DNA of 64,000 bases from Novosphingopyxis baekryungensis DSM 16222 (GCF_000420305.1 NZ_ATUR01000004.1:310001-374000); one strand, 5' to 3'. Shown: positions 1 to 11,361, numbered from the stretch's first letter. The notes: generated by a model from the sequence alone, not told the origin. Made by a program: numbers and translations.

Positions 1-2378
<2,378 letters not shown>

Positions 2379-2557
2379 TGTCTCCCTTCCCGCTTTTTGA
2401 GCCTGCATGATCGTGCACTGCACCCAGCCAGAGTGTTAGCCACGCCCTGCCATCTATCGAATTTTGCGCTTCCCTACTGCCAAAGTTCGTACGACTTTAT
2501 TGACACGTAAGCGACATGATGTGATCCTTTTTGTAAGAGGTATCAAAAGTGGGGCTC

Positions 2558-2863
2558 ATGAAAATGAAATACAAAGTGGTCTGGTCGCTAGCTGTAATGC
2601 TAATGGCTTCAAACGCAGTCGCTCAGGAAAAGCAGGATCACGTAAAGTCCTCTGATACAAAGTTAAAAGTTGTCGAGGATAAGATGGCGGGCAAAGAGGA
2701 AATGGGCGACCAGTCCCGTATCATTTGCCGAAAAATTCAAGAAACCGGAAGTCGTTTGCGGGCAAAAAGGATCTGTGCAACGGCCGCCGAATGGGCTGCC
2801 CAGAAGCAACAAAATCGTGAATCAACCGAGCGAACACAAGCGGCCCGCTATAAAAGCCAATGA
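2558..2863 (+). CDS. Small secreted hypothetical protein
   Basis: This is a protein of about 101 residues with a typical signal peptide: basic start, hydrophobic stretch, then an ANAVAQ-like cleavage site near residue 20. The mature part is charged and ends in a conserved-looking block, ICRKIQETGSRLRAKRICAT followed by AAEW, with two cysteines. I associate this block with small exported proteins of unknown function in sphingomonads; that is recollection, not a search. An ATG at 2558 has GGGG just upstream; ATG 2564 and a GTG at 2549 are alternatives. It lies in the AT-rich block between clpB and the oppositely oriented sulfotransferase gene. The pair of cysteines suggests a periplasmic disulfide. 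No function can be assigned. Confidence 0.7.
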   Translation: MKMKYKVVWSLAVMLMASNAVAQEKQDHVKSSDTKLKVVEDKMAGKEEMGDQSRIICRKIQETGSRLRAKRICATAAEWAAQKQQNRESTERTQAARYKSQ

Positions 2864-2898
2864 TCTAGCTTGGGCGCAGGCATTTACAGTCCAGGCGC

Positions 2899-4782
2899 TC
2901 ATTTTTCGTACCCTAGCGCTTCGATCCAAGGCTTAACTATAGGCTCCACGTCGCGCATTTGCTCGCGATATCGATGCCAACGATTGACCGCGCGTTTGTA
3001 AACGGGTTCCGTCACCTGCGAATAGCTTGCCGTCTTGATATGGCCTCTCTTCGAAGCTACTTCGCGATGATCAAGTAATTCGTTAGACCAGTTCAATCCA
3101 AGCCATTCTATAATTGGGCGAAGTTCTTGGGCTGGATTGGCGACCAAGCGCTCATATCGCATGTGCTTGACGTCTATGCAGAGAGACTGCTCTGCGGCAG
3201 TACAGCTCTTCCATACTTCGGCATAGGTCTTTGCTGCCTCCCTCAGCGACGTGAAACTTCTCATGGCGTAATTCAGCTTGAAATTTGCCATGAAGCAACT
3301 GAGCACAACATCCATCGGATGGCGCTCTGCTAGAATAATCTGCGCTTTCGGAAACAAGCGATGAATTAATGGTAACTTCGCCATATGGAGGGGATGCTTA
3401 TCCACCAAACGCTGACCACGATTTATGGAGGTCAGAGATTCAGCCGCATTGAAGTAACGAGTTCGAAGCGCCAATATTTCGTCTGCATCTAACTGTGCGA
3501 CCATTTCATTCGACAGAGAATGGGTTGCTTGCGCAAGGGCGGGTTGTTCTTCCATAACATGTAGTTCAGATGCCCCCATCAGCATCGTGTCGAGCAATGT
3601 GGTGCCGGATCTGGGAAAGCCGACGATAAACACCGGGTCCCGGCGACCGTCATGCATCGGTTCTGATGGCAGTTCTCTTAGTCGCTCTGTTGTCCAAAAA
3701 GTATTGGCCGCTGTAACTTGTTCACGAAAAGTATCGCCTTGTGCCGGCAGTCCGCTTTCACGCAGCGCAGCCTCATTCATCCTTTCAAACTCACCAAACG
3801 CCAGTTCGGTATAGCCCAAGCGATCAGCAATGCTGGCACGCAATTGCGCAACCCGCAAAGGACTGATGCTGTCTGGAATTTTTTGAACCCAGGCCCACGC
3901 CGCTTCAAAGTCATTTTGACGCCGCGCCCACCATGCCTGCAAAAACGCAATTTCGGTATCCGCCATCCCCTCTGCCGAGCATCGTGAGACCAACGACTCA
4001 AGCTCAGCAGTGCGGTTCAGGTTCTCTAGAAGAATGGCGAGTTCAACATGGGCTGCGTGAAGAGACGAGCCTGAGCGTTTCGAAAGGCAGTCAACTGCCA
4101 GTTTCAGCAGCGTAGCCGCTTCATCGTGCTGTTCATCGGCGAGCAAAGCAAGTCCGTGTTCGGTCAATACGTCCGGATCTTCTGGTGCCTGCTCCAGCGC
4201 CGCTGACGTGACTACCAACCGCGCCTTGACCCGCCCTGCTTTTGACAGCAGTTCGGATAAGTTGAGATAAATAGCAATTTGGCTCGGCGCGACAGTAATC
4301 GCTTGCTCGAAGGCAAAAATTGCTTCGTCCACCTCTCCATTGGCCGACAACAAATTTCCCAAATTGTTCCAACTTTGCATATCACCAGGTTGTGACCGAA
4401 CGGCGCGGCGATAGGCGGCGATAGCATCGACATTATTGCCACGCTGATGTTGCAAATACCCTTCGAGACGCGCCATTCCATGGTGCTTTTCGCCGCTTAC
4501 AATTGACAGTGCCTCTTCCCGCGCGCCTGTTTCTGCCAGGGCCGTAGCCAAATTGCTCAATACCGCGACATCTGTGGGCGCCAGTGAATGATGACGACGC
4601 AAGAGCGGAACTGCCCGCGCTGGATCAGGCAACTGTAAAGCGGCAAGCGATCCTAAAGCGAGCAAAGGTTGATGGTCCGGACGGTCAGAAAGCGCAATCT
4701 CTGCCGCTTCCAATGCACCCTCCATGTCACCTCGCCTGAATGCGGTGAGTGCCGGCAACATGTAAGATGGAGGATTATTCAT
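2899..4782 (-). CDS. TPR-repeat sulfotransferase
   Basis: The N-terminal 300 or so residues are tandem TPR-like helical repeats (for example the segment with WNNLGNLLSANGEVDEAI). The C-terminal part is a PAPS-dependent sulfotransferase: the 5'-phosphosulfate loop GFPRSGTTLLD lies near residue 387, followed by HPLHMAKLPLIHRLFPKAQI and the 3'-phosphate binding region with ERHPMDVVLSCF. Proteins of this layout are often annotated as tyrosyl-protein-sulfotransferase-like, but the acceptor here is unknown. No signal peptide is visible, so it should act in the cytoplasm. ATG 4782 was preferred to an upstream TTG at 4794. The gene follows the TPR/oxygenase gene after a gap of about 22 bases on the same strand, so the two are probably co-transcribed. 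Codon and base use is more AT-rich than in housekeeping neighbours. Confidence 0.85.
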   Translation of the reverse strand: MNNPPSYMLPALTAFRRGDMEGALEAAEIALSDRPDHQPLLALGSLAALQLPDPARAVPLLRRHHSLAPTDVAVLSNLATALAETGAREEALSIVSGEKHHGMARLEGYLQHQRGNNVDAIAAYRRAVRSQPGDMQSWNNLGNLLSANGEVDEAIFAFEQAITVAPSQIAIYLNLSELLSKAGRVKARLVVTSAALEQAPEDPDVLTEHGLALLADEQHDEAATLLKLAVDCLSKRSGSSLHAAHVELAILLENLNRTAELESLVSRCSAEGMADTEIAFLQAWWARRQNDFEAAWAWVQKIPDSISPLRVAQLRASIADRLGYTELAFGEFERMNEAALRESGLPAQGDTFREQVTAANTFWTTERLRELPSEPMHDGRRDPVFIVGFPRSGTTLLDTMLMGASELHVMEEQPALAQATHSLSNEMVAQLDADEILALRTRYFNAAESLTSINRGQRLVDKHPLHMAKLPLIHRLFPKAQIILAERHPMDVVLSCFMANFKLNYAMRSFTSLREAAKTYAEVWKSCTAAEQSLCIDVKHMRYERLVANPAQELRPIIEWLGLNWSNELLDHREVASKRGHIKTASYSQVTEPVYKRAVNRWHRYREQMRDVEPIVKPWIEALGYEK

Positions 4783-4804
4783 GAATACTCGCAACTGGAG
4801 AAGG

Positions 4805-6331
4805 TCAAAATTCTACGGGACGGGCAACATCGAAAGCCACCGTCAGGCGTTCGCCCTTCGCAAAGGGTCGGGTACCATGCCACATGGTGGAGGGGAACAG
4901 CACAAGCCTCCAAGGCTTTGGCTCAACGAGACGGACTGGTTCGAGGATCGGTAGCAACTCGCTGCTTGCACCGAGGTTTAGCCAGCCTGCGTACGGATTC
5001 CACGCTGCCGGATTAGCCATCGTTTCAGGGATTGAAACGTAAAACGCAGAACTAATCCATCCAAGCGAATGGACATGGTCTACATGATGACCTTTTCCCG
5101 TCAGGCGCACAGACCAAGACCCTGCAAAACGAACTGGCCCTCGCCTTGCACTGAGCAAAGGGTGTGAAGGGTCCGGCTCTGGCAACTGGGATAAATAAAT
5201 GTCCACCGTCTTCAAAAGTAGGCTGCGAAGCGCCAATATTTCCGGCTCTATACGGGATAGAAGCGGTCCGTCGGTCTGCGTACCCAATCGGACCGATTGA
5301 TCCAACGGCTCGCGATCAGCAAAATGCAACTTTCGAAGCAGTTCCGCCAAGCCCCCGATACTGCGCGCTTCCTTCTCAAGGTCATAGGTTTGAACGAAAC
5401 GATCATCTCCTGCGAGCCAATCCCAACGAGGATCTCCCGAAGCTCGCCAAATTAGTGCCCAATATGGCCAAAGCGCACCATCAAAATGATTCAATGGGAA
5501 GGAGGCAAGAAATTGGCTGGCTTTATGTAAGCTTCCTGACCGAATTAGATGTCTTACACGATATATAACATCGTCTTGCTCATGCGTAGGAACGGTTAAA
5601 TTAAACAATTTTTCGGCGAGCGCCAGATCTCCCGTTTCGCTTGCGCAATGGGCACGCAAACGCTTGATCCACGCATTTTCGCCTAGCATGGTTGCCGCGA
5701 TAGAAAGCCTATGTTGAGCAGCCTCGTAGTCCTTTTGTTCAAGTGCTAACGACACAAATCCATGGTGAAGCTGCTCACTTCGACCATGCTGCGTGATTGC
5801 TGCCCTCCAGGTATGAGCCGGATCGCCCAGCTTCTCCAATTGACCTACAATCTTCGAATATACTCGATGACCATCAAGCCACATGGGGTTGTTTTGCAAC
5901 ATGGCTGCAAGGTCGCGTGCTGCAATGTGGGCAGCGCCTTCGGCGACTTGGGCCGCGGCCCGGCCTAAAAGTAATGGGCCATTTGGCGGAGCCAATGAGG
6001 CGGCGCGATCAAACAAGTCCAGCGCTGGCAAGCCTGCTTCTAGAACCGATTGTGCATAACTTTGCGCAATCAGCGGATCCTTGGGCGCCAGCTTATTAGC
6101 ATTGCAAAAAGCTTTCACAGCCGTGCGGCTGTCCTGGGCGTTTCGGGCCGCAAGGCCCAGTAGCTGCCACAAGCCAGGATTATTGGGAGCTTTCCTAAGC
6201 GCGCGCCTCGCAAGCTTGTCTACCGGTGCGCCCGCACCGAGCCGTACTGCAGCCAGGCCTGCAGTTAGCACAGCGCCCACGTTGTTCACGTCCACGGAGT
6301 CGAGGTACGGATCAAGTGCGATGGCAGCCAT
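4805..6331 (-). CDS. TPR protein with C-terminal putative 2OG-Fe(II) oxygenase domain
   Basis: This is a protein of 508 residues. The first 350 or so are TPR-like repeats. The last 120 resemble the putative 2OG-Fe(II) oxygenase family (2OG-FeII_Oxy_5 type): an HHVDHVHSLGW segment near residue 417 supplies candidate iron ligands, and a LVLFPSTMWHGTRPF segment near residue 487 supplies the distal histidine, followed by an R in GERLTVAFD that could bind 2-oxoglutarate. Family knowledge suggests hydroxylation of a protein or small molecule; the substrate is unknown. There is no signal peptide. It sits between the TonB-dependent receptor, from which a strong terminator separates it, and the TPR-sulfotransferase, with which it likely forms an operon. 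No strong ribosome site precedes ATG 6331. Confidence 0.8.
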   Translation of the reverse strand: MAAIALDPYLDSVDVNNVGAVLTAGLAAVRLGAGAPVDKLARRALRKAPNNPGLWQLLGLAARNAQDSRTAVKAFCNANKLAPKDPLIAQSYAQSVLEAGLPALDLFDRAASLAPPNGPLLLGRAAAQVAEGAAHIAARDLAAMLQNNPMWLDGHRVYSKIVGQLEKLGDPAHTWRAAITQHGRSEQLHHGFVSLALEQKDYEAAQHRLSIAATMLGENAWIKRLRAHCASETGDLALAEKLFNLTVPTHEQDDVIYRVRHLIRSGSLHKASQFLASFPLNHFDGALWPYWALIWRASGDPRWDWLAGDDRFVQTYDLEKEARSIGGLAELLRKLHFADREPLDQSVRLGTQTDGPLLSRIEPEILALRSLLLKTVDIYLSQLPEPDPSHPLLSARRGPVRFAGSWSVRLTGKGHHVDHVHSLGWISSAFYVSIPETMANPAAWNPYAGWLNLGASSELLPILEPVRLVEPKPWRLVLFPSTMWHGTRPFAKGERLTVAFDVARPVEF

Positions 6332-6369
6332 TCACATGGTCTAACGTCTTTGCACCAATTGAGCACAAA

Positions 6370-6399
6370 AAAATGGCGGACCCGCAAGCCCGCCATTTT
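6370..6399 (-). terminator. Rho-independent terminator after the TonB-dependent receptor gene
   Basis: A perfect 10-bp stem pairs 6370-6379 with 6390-6399 around a 10-base loop. On the minus strand it is followed by a run of seven T. On the plus strand it is followed by TTTTATTTT-like sequence, so it may work both ways. It lies between the receptor gene and the two TPR genes on the same strand, so it should set their transcript levels apart. Confidence 0.75.
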
Positions 6400-6419
6400 A
6401 TTTTCCTTTGAGGTAACGC

Positions 6420-9400
6420 TTAGAAGTCGAGCGTTACACCAGCGTAGATGTAACGACCCAGCGCGTCATATACCTGCGCAAAAGTATTGCCGTTACAAAC
6501 GGCACCCGGGCAGGCCTGCGAACCAGTAAGTGGTGGTTCTTTGTCCAGCAAATTGTTTGCGCCAAGACGGAAGTTGTAGTTGTCACCGATACGTGCGGTC
6601 AGCGCCAGATCGAAATAGCTCACATCATCGAGTTCAGCGAGGCCGGGTCGTGCAATACCACCTGGAGCAGGACCGGAAGCCGAGCCATTGAACAAGTTGG
6701 GATTGCTCTCGACGGCGTCGAGTGTGACCGACGAGAAATACCGCCAGCGAAGCGATGCGCCGATGCCGCTTGGGAGATCGAAACCAAGACGGGCCTGATG
6801 GCGCCATTCTGCGTTCGGAGTTCCGCAAACGTTTCCGTAGAGCCCCTTACAGTCATAATCGCCTGCGACGTCTAGGCCAGTATCTGTCTTGAGAGAATCA
6901 AGATAGGTGCCGACGAAGCTCAGGCTTGCGCGACCCAAAGTACCAATTTCGCGGCTGTAATTACCAACTACGTCGATACCGCGGGTGCTCACGCCTCCAA
7001 TATTTTGCGAAAGGTTCGTGACAAACCCGTTGTTTGAACGCCAAAGCGATCCAGAGCCATCGCGGTTGACCAAGCTGCAGAGAAATGGATCCGCAGTCGA
7101 GGTGCAAACGCCGACAATCGTATCTGCACCCAATCCCTGAATACCACCTGTCAGGCTGATATCGAAATAATCAACACTGAGCGAGAAGCCAGGAATAAAG
7201 GTAGGCGTTAAAACGACGCCTGCCGTGTAGGTATCGGCGACTTCCGGAACGAGATTAGGGTTACCGCCGATCAAACCATTGTACTGGCTGGCCGGATTTG
7301 GCGTGACCGTCTGACCAACGCTAAGACCCTGAGCAAGACAACCCGTATCTGCAGCTGAGATAACAAAGCCGGAGCACGGGTCGGTAGCTCCATCAAGAAC
7401 AACGCGTTGTGGAGCGAACAAATCCTGGACAGTCGGTGCACGTACGGCCCGGTTGTAGCCGCCGCGGAAGCGAATATCTGGGGTCGGAGCCAGCTCACCT
7501 TCAATCTTGTAGGTGTCGGTATTTGCGCCGGTGCTATAATCAGAATAGCGATAGCCTCCAGTTATGCGCGCATCGTAAAGCCAGCTGTTGGTAACCAACG
7601 GTATACTGACCTCGGTAAAAATTTCGGTCACATCGAAGGAGCCACTGACTGGAAGCGTTGCTGCACCCTGTCCTGCGAGATCACCAGTCTGAAACGCCAC
7701 ATCGGAAAGGAACTCAAGGCGTTCCTTACGATATTCTGCGCCCAAAACGAGACCGATACCTTCGGTGGACCATGGCGACATTAGGCCATATTCGCCCAAT
7801 GAACCGCTTACGTAGGCAGATGCCACCTGTTCACTCACGATCCCTCGCTGGAAACCAGGGGTCGACAGATAATTGACCGCATCTTGGGTGACACCACCCT
7901 GTGCAAAAATATCGTATGGAACACAGTTTGGATCGGTACCGTCAATCGTCGAGCGACACACTGGGTTGCCATTGGCGCCAGTCACCACATCCAATGCACG
8001 GGTAAGACGAGTTACAGAAAAGTCGTTGGAATACGTCTCAGCGAAATTCGTGCGGCCATAGAGATAGTAAGCATCGTAAGACCAAGCGGGGCTAAGATCA
8101 CCACGGAAACCCAGAACGGCGCGATAGCTCGTGTGCTGGAGATCATCCTGGCGGGGACCGCCTTCAACATTCCGACGCAGGATCTGCGCGAAGCCACGAT
8201 TAAATGTGGCACCAGTGTTGGGGTCGATGAAATCGAATGGCGCTGCGAATGCGCCGGTCGGATTACCGTTTGCATCCAAAATAGGGGAATTACCCACTAC
8301 GTCGAAAGCACGCGCAGGGTCATTGCTAACCAGAAGATTCTCATTCGAGCAAAGCAGGCCTGCCTGTTGTGCGCTCAGCAACGGGTTGTCGCAGTTGATC
8401 GACAATGTATTGCCGAAATTACCTGATGGGGCAATTTGGGCCAGCGTACGATCGTCCATGAACATGAACTCTGCATAAGCCGTCAACGAATCAGAAACTT
8501 CATAATCGGCAAACGCACCAGCGGTGTAGCGCTCGTCGGGACGCTGAAAGTAATTCAGCGGCGCAAAGTTAAATGCGTTGAAACCTGGCAAGAACGAACG
8601 ACCGGGTCCACCCTGATAAATCGTAGAAGTGAAGCTGTCGGCGATACCATTTGGCTGGTCGCCATTGGGCCCACCACCCGTCATATCCGTCGGATCGCCA
8701 AAGCTGCTATAACCGATGAAAGAACCGGCCGGTGTCGTGGCAGAACCGCCACAGGAGAAAGGCTGCCCATTGGCATCCACCTGGGCCTGCGTACGACCGC
8801 TAAGGGCACAAGCAGAGTAATCGCGACGCCCCTGGGTCACGGCATTGATCTTACGGTAACCAACATAGGCCGTTACGTGGCCGCGGCCATCATCGAAGCC
8901 TGCACCGAATGCAGCGGTCGCATCGATAGTGCCACCATCGTTGGCGCTCCCCTTCGGATAAGGGAAGCCACGACCATTTAGCGCATCAACATACGATGAA
9001 TTGTTGCGCTGATTATGGTTATAAAGAGAATATTGTGCATCGAGGCGCAGACCCTCGAACTCGGTGTCCATGACGAAGTTGACCACGCCCGAGACGGCGT
9101 CGGCACCATATACCGAAGAAGCACCACCTGTTAGAACGTCGACCCGCTTAATGAGCGCAGCAGGAATAACGTTGATGTCCGCAGCCGAAGTTGTCGGGTC
9201 ACCTGGAACAAGGCGGCGGCCATTGACGAGGACGAGCGTACGCTCGGCCCCGAGCCCACGAAGATCAAGCGTAGCGGTACCCGTGGCACCGTTGGATACG
9301 TTCGAACCCTGACCCGCAAATACCTGCGGCAGGGAATTGATAAGATCCTCAACTCGCGTGGTACCGGTTTGCTTGAACTCTTCCGAGCTCACGACCGTCA

Positions 9401-9626
9401 CTGGGCTGGCCGACTCGAGGTTGGGAGAGCGAATACGCGAACCCGTAACAACGATAAAATCCTGATCATCAGTACCGGTTGCACTAACTGCGGGCTCCGA
9501 GGAAGAGACCTCATCGTCTGTCGGCTGAGGCCCAACCTGCGCGTTTGCCGGCAATGATAGCATGGCGATGCCAAGCGCGAACGGCGCGGCGCCGAACTTC
9601 AAATGGTGAAGCGAGTTCATTTTCAC
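6420..9626 (-). CDS. TonB-dependent outer membrane receptor
   Basis: This is an active-transport receptor of 1068 residues driven by TonB-ExbB-ExbD. A signal peptide (hydrophobic core, then LPANAQ) is followed by a TonB-box-like segment, FIVVTGSRIR, near residue 57, the plug domain (RVEDLINSLPQVF, LDLRGLGAERTLVLVNGRR, VLTGGASSVYGADAVSGVVN) and a long beta-barrel ending in an aromatic residue, YAGVTLDF. Several cysteine pairs sit in predicted extracellular loops. This is the large OAR-like class common in sphingomonads; the substrate cannot be read from sequence. GTG 9626 has GAGGG seven bases upstream; ATG 9620 is the alternative start. Downstream on the same strand, past a terminator, are two TPR modification enzymes, a pairing that hints at a modified ligand or receptor. 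Confidence 0.92.
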   Translation of the reverse strand: MKMNSLHHLKFGAAPFALGIAMLSLPANAQVGPQPTDDEVSSSEPAVSATGTDDQDFIVVTGSRIRSPNLESASPVTVVSSEEFKQTGTTRVEDLINSLPQVFAGQGSNVSNGATGTATLDLRGLGAERTLVLVNGRRLVPGDPTTSAADINVIPAALIKRVDVLTGGASSVYGADAVSGVVNFVMDTEFEGLRLDAQYSLYNHNQRNNSSYVDALNGRGFPYPKGSANDGGTIDATAAFGAGFDDGRGHVTAYVGYRKINAVTQGRRDYSACALSGRTQAQVDANGQPFSCGGSATTPAGSFIGYSSFGDPTDMTGGGPNGDQPNGIADSFTSTIYQGGPGRSFLPGFNAFNFAPLNYFQRPDERYTAGAFADYEVSDSLTAYAEFMFMDDRTLAQIAPSGNFGNTLSINCDNPLLSAQQAGLLCSNENLLVSNDPARAFDVVGNSPILDANGNPTGAFAAPFDFIDPNTGATFNRGFAQILRRNVEGGPRQDDLQHTSYRAVLGFRGDLSPAWSYDAYYLYGRTNFAETYSNDFSVTRLTRALDVVTGANGNPVCRSTIDGTDPNCVPYDIFAQGGVTQDAVNYLSTPGFQRGIVSEQVASAYVSGSLGEYGLMSPWSTEGIGLVLGAEYRKERLEFLSDVAFQTGDLAGQGAATLPVSGSFDVTEIFTEVSIPLVTNSWLYDARITGGYRYSDYSTGANTDTYKIEGELAPTPDIRFRGGYNRAVRAPTVQDLFAPQRVVLDGATDPCSGFVISAADTGCLAQGLSVGQTVTPNPASQYNGLIGGNPNLVPEVADTYTAGVVLTPTFIPGFSLSVDYFDISLTGGIQGLGADTIVGVCTSTADPFLCSLVNRDGSGSLWRSNNGFVTNLSQNIGGVSTRGIDVVGNYSREIGTLGRASLSFVGTYLDSLKTDTGLDVAGDYDCKGLYGNVCGTPNAEWRHQARLGFDLPSGIGASLRWRYFSSVTLDAVESNPNLFNGSASGPAPGGIARPGLAELDDVSYFDLALTARIGDNYNFRLGANNLLDKEPPLTGSQACPGAVCNGNTFAQVYDALGRYIYAGVTLDF

Positions 9627-9647
9627 AGTGGATCCCTCTTATTGTGA

Positions 9648-9653
9648 ATTATA
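9648..9653 (-). promoter_or_regulatory. Candidate -10 box for the TonB-dependent receptor gene
   Basis: On the minus strand this reads TATAAT exactly, 21 bases before the GTG start, which would give a leader of about 15 bases. The -35 position is poor (TTAATG-like at 18-base spacing). A longer search of the 254-base gap to the divergent gene showed no clearer promoter. Confidence 0.35.
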
Positions 9654-9880
9654 GACCTGCCCCTTGCCCCACATTAAAGCTTGCGGGTAAAAAAGGATAT
9701 TCAGGAACACCCTGCCGTGTGTGCGATCTAGATGAGGATTTCAAAAAGATTGTTAGCGGAGGCGAACGTTTCGCGCATGCTGTCGCTTTTTAGCAACATA
9801 AGATGGCTGCGTGGCTTTCCTTCGCAAATTTTATGAGCCAGAGACTGGATTGTCCCGCACAATGTTATCGGAAACATAGC

Positions 9881-10414
9881 ATGATCCAAAAATTTACCGC
9901 TTCTGCCACACTTTATGCCGCGCTTATTTTGGCTCCGTCACAGCTGCGGGCGCAGGACATTCCCGCACAAAGGGTGCCCGAACAGCTATCTTCCACCTTT
10001 GCCTGCCAGACCATCCAATCAGATGAAGAGCGCCTTGCCTGTTATGACGAACGGGTCGCACTCTTGGAAGCGGCAGCATTAAACAAGGACGTCGTTGTAG
10101 CTGATAAAGAAACGCTGCGCGAAACAAAACGCGGTCTTTTTGGCTTCTCGCTACCTAAGATTGATCTTTTTTCAAATGATGGCAGCGACCAGGATTTCGC
10201 GGAGATTGAAAGCACTATTCAGAGTGCTCGAAAGATTGGCTATGGCTACTGGTTAATGGAGTTGGAGACGGGAGCCCGTTGGGAACAAGTTGATGGCAAG
10301 CTTGTCCTATCTCCTAAGACTGGTCAAAAAGTGAAAATAAGGCGGGGTTCTCTTGGCACTTATTTTGCAAGGGTTAACGGCCAGCCTGGAGTTCGCGTGC
10401 GCCGAGTAGAGTAG
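9881..10414 (+). CDS. Exported hypothetical protein
   Basis: This is a protein of 177 residues with a signal peptide (TLYAALILAPSQLRAQ) and a mature N-terminus bearing an ACQTIQSDEERLACYDE segment. The two-cysteine LACYD pattern is seen in several exported proteins of unknown role. The rest contains a GFGFSLPKIDLF-like stretch, then a beta-rich C-terminal half (YGYWLMELETGARWEQVDGK) that looks like a small barrel or SH3-like fold ending in basic residues. ATG 9881 begins a clean signal peptide; the in-frame extension to 9803 lacks one. It is transcribed away from the receptor gene and shares its lower GC content. No function is proposed. Confidence 0.75.
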   Translation: MIQKFTASATLYAALILAPSQLRAQDIPAQRVPEQLSSTFACQTIQSDEERLACYDERVALLEAAALNKDVVVADKETLRETKRGLFGFSLPKIDLFSNDGSDQDFAEIESTIQSARKIGYGYWLMELETGARWEQVDGKLVLSPKTGQKVKIRRGSLGTYFARVNGQPGVRVRRVE

Positions 10415-10416
10415 CC

Positions 10417-11361
10417 TCAACTCACCGCCCCCGCCACCAACAGCGGGTCGATGCGTGCGTCGTTCCACTTCAGGCCCCAATGCAAATGGGGGCCGGTGGC
10501 GCGGCCGGATTGGCCTACTTGGCCGATGGGCTGGCCCTGGCGCACGCGATCGCCTTCGTTCACCAGGATGGCGGAGGCGTGGAGGAAGGCGCTGTTGAGG
10601 CCGTGGCCGTGATCCATGATGATCAGCTTCCCTTCCAGCGTAAATTCGTCACGGGCCGCCAGGGTCACCACGCCGTCAGCAGGAGCCACGAAGACAGTGC
10701 CGGTGGGGACGGCGATGTCCGCGCCGCCATGATAGCTGCCGGGCTTTCCTTGATAGACCCGCTGCGATCCGAAGAAGCCGGACTGCCGCCCGGTGACGGG
10801 CCAGATGAAATCCTGCCGCCAGCCGTCGCTTTGTACATTCTTGCCGCGGCTGGCGACGATTTGCGCCAGTTCCGCGCCGCGGCGTTCCTGGAAAGCCGCG
10901 CTGCTGACGCCAGCGCGGTAGGGCGCGTTGATATGCTCCAGCTTCCAGTCTCCCGGCGCTACGGACAGTCGGCGTTCGATCGCGCCGCCGTCCTTCAGCT
11001 TCGCCACAAGGGTAACCTCAGCGGGCGAATCACGATCGAGCCCCACGATGAAGAAGCCGTCATCTCCCAGTTCGATGTGCTCGCCCTCGAACTGGAGCGA
11101 CACCGTATCGCTGGGGACACGGCCTGTCAGGAGGGCGCCTTGGACGGGTACGCCTTCGAACCAGAAGTCGACGCGTTTCGATTCGCTGGATGCCGGTTCC
11201 GTAGTGCCAGTCGTGCCGGTGGCGCGCGCGGACGGAGCCGTATCGGCCTGGGGCCGGATAGCCGTTTCCTGCGTATCGACGGATACGGGTGGCCCGCCTT
11301 CGGCGACGCAGGACATGAGCGCCACGCCAGTCAGCAGGACAAAGCCCATTGCCCGGATCAT
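10417..11361 (-). CDS. M23-family peptidase, probable lipoprotein
   Basis: This is a LytM-type zinc endopeptidase domain that in this family cuts peptidoglycan cross-bridges or activates amidases. It has 314 residues. The N-terminus MIRAMGFVLLTGVALMSC looks like a lipoprotein signal with cysteine at the LMSC box, followed by a low-complexity Ala/Thr linker and a beta-rich domain. The M23 core shows SYHGGADIAVPTGT (first His/Asp ligands) and GPHLHWGLKWN (HxH ligand pair), so the site appears complete. The start ATG overlaps the stop of the DUF2093 gene as ATGA, implying translational coupling, and the two probably follow xseA in one operon. An upstream extension in frame is ignored because it destroys the signal. 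Placement in the periplasm is inferred from the lipobox. Confidence 0.9.
   Translation of the reverse strand: MIRAMGFVLLTGVALMSCVAEGGPPVSVDTQETAIRPQADTAPSARATGTTGTTEPASSESKRVDFWFEGVPVQGALLTGRVPSDTVSLQFEGEHIELGDDGFFIVGLDRDSPAEVTLVAKLKDGGAIERRLSVAPGDWKLEHINAPYRAGVSSAAFQERRGAELAQIVASRGKNVQSDGWRQDFIWPVTGRQSGFFGSQRVYQGKPGSYHGGADIAVPTGTVFVAPADGVVTLAARDEFTLEGKLIIMDHGHGLNSAFLHASAILVNEGDRVRQGQPIGQVGQSGRATGPHLHWGLKWNDARIDPLLVAGAVS

Noticed and set aside
4068-4096. Sequence resembling the GIY-YIG cassette repeat inside the sulfotransferase gene (GCCTGAGCGTTTCGAAAGGC)
   Set aside because: It matches only in part and lies in a well-formed coding region, so it is probably coincidence.
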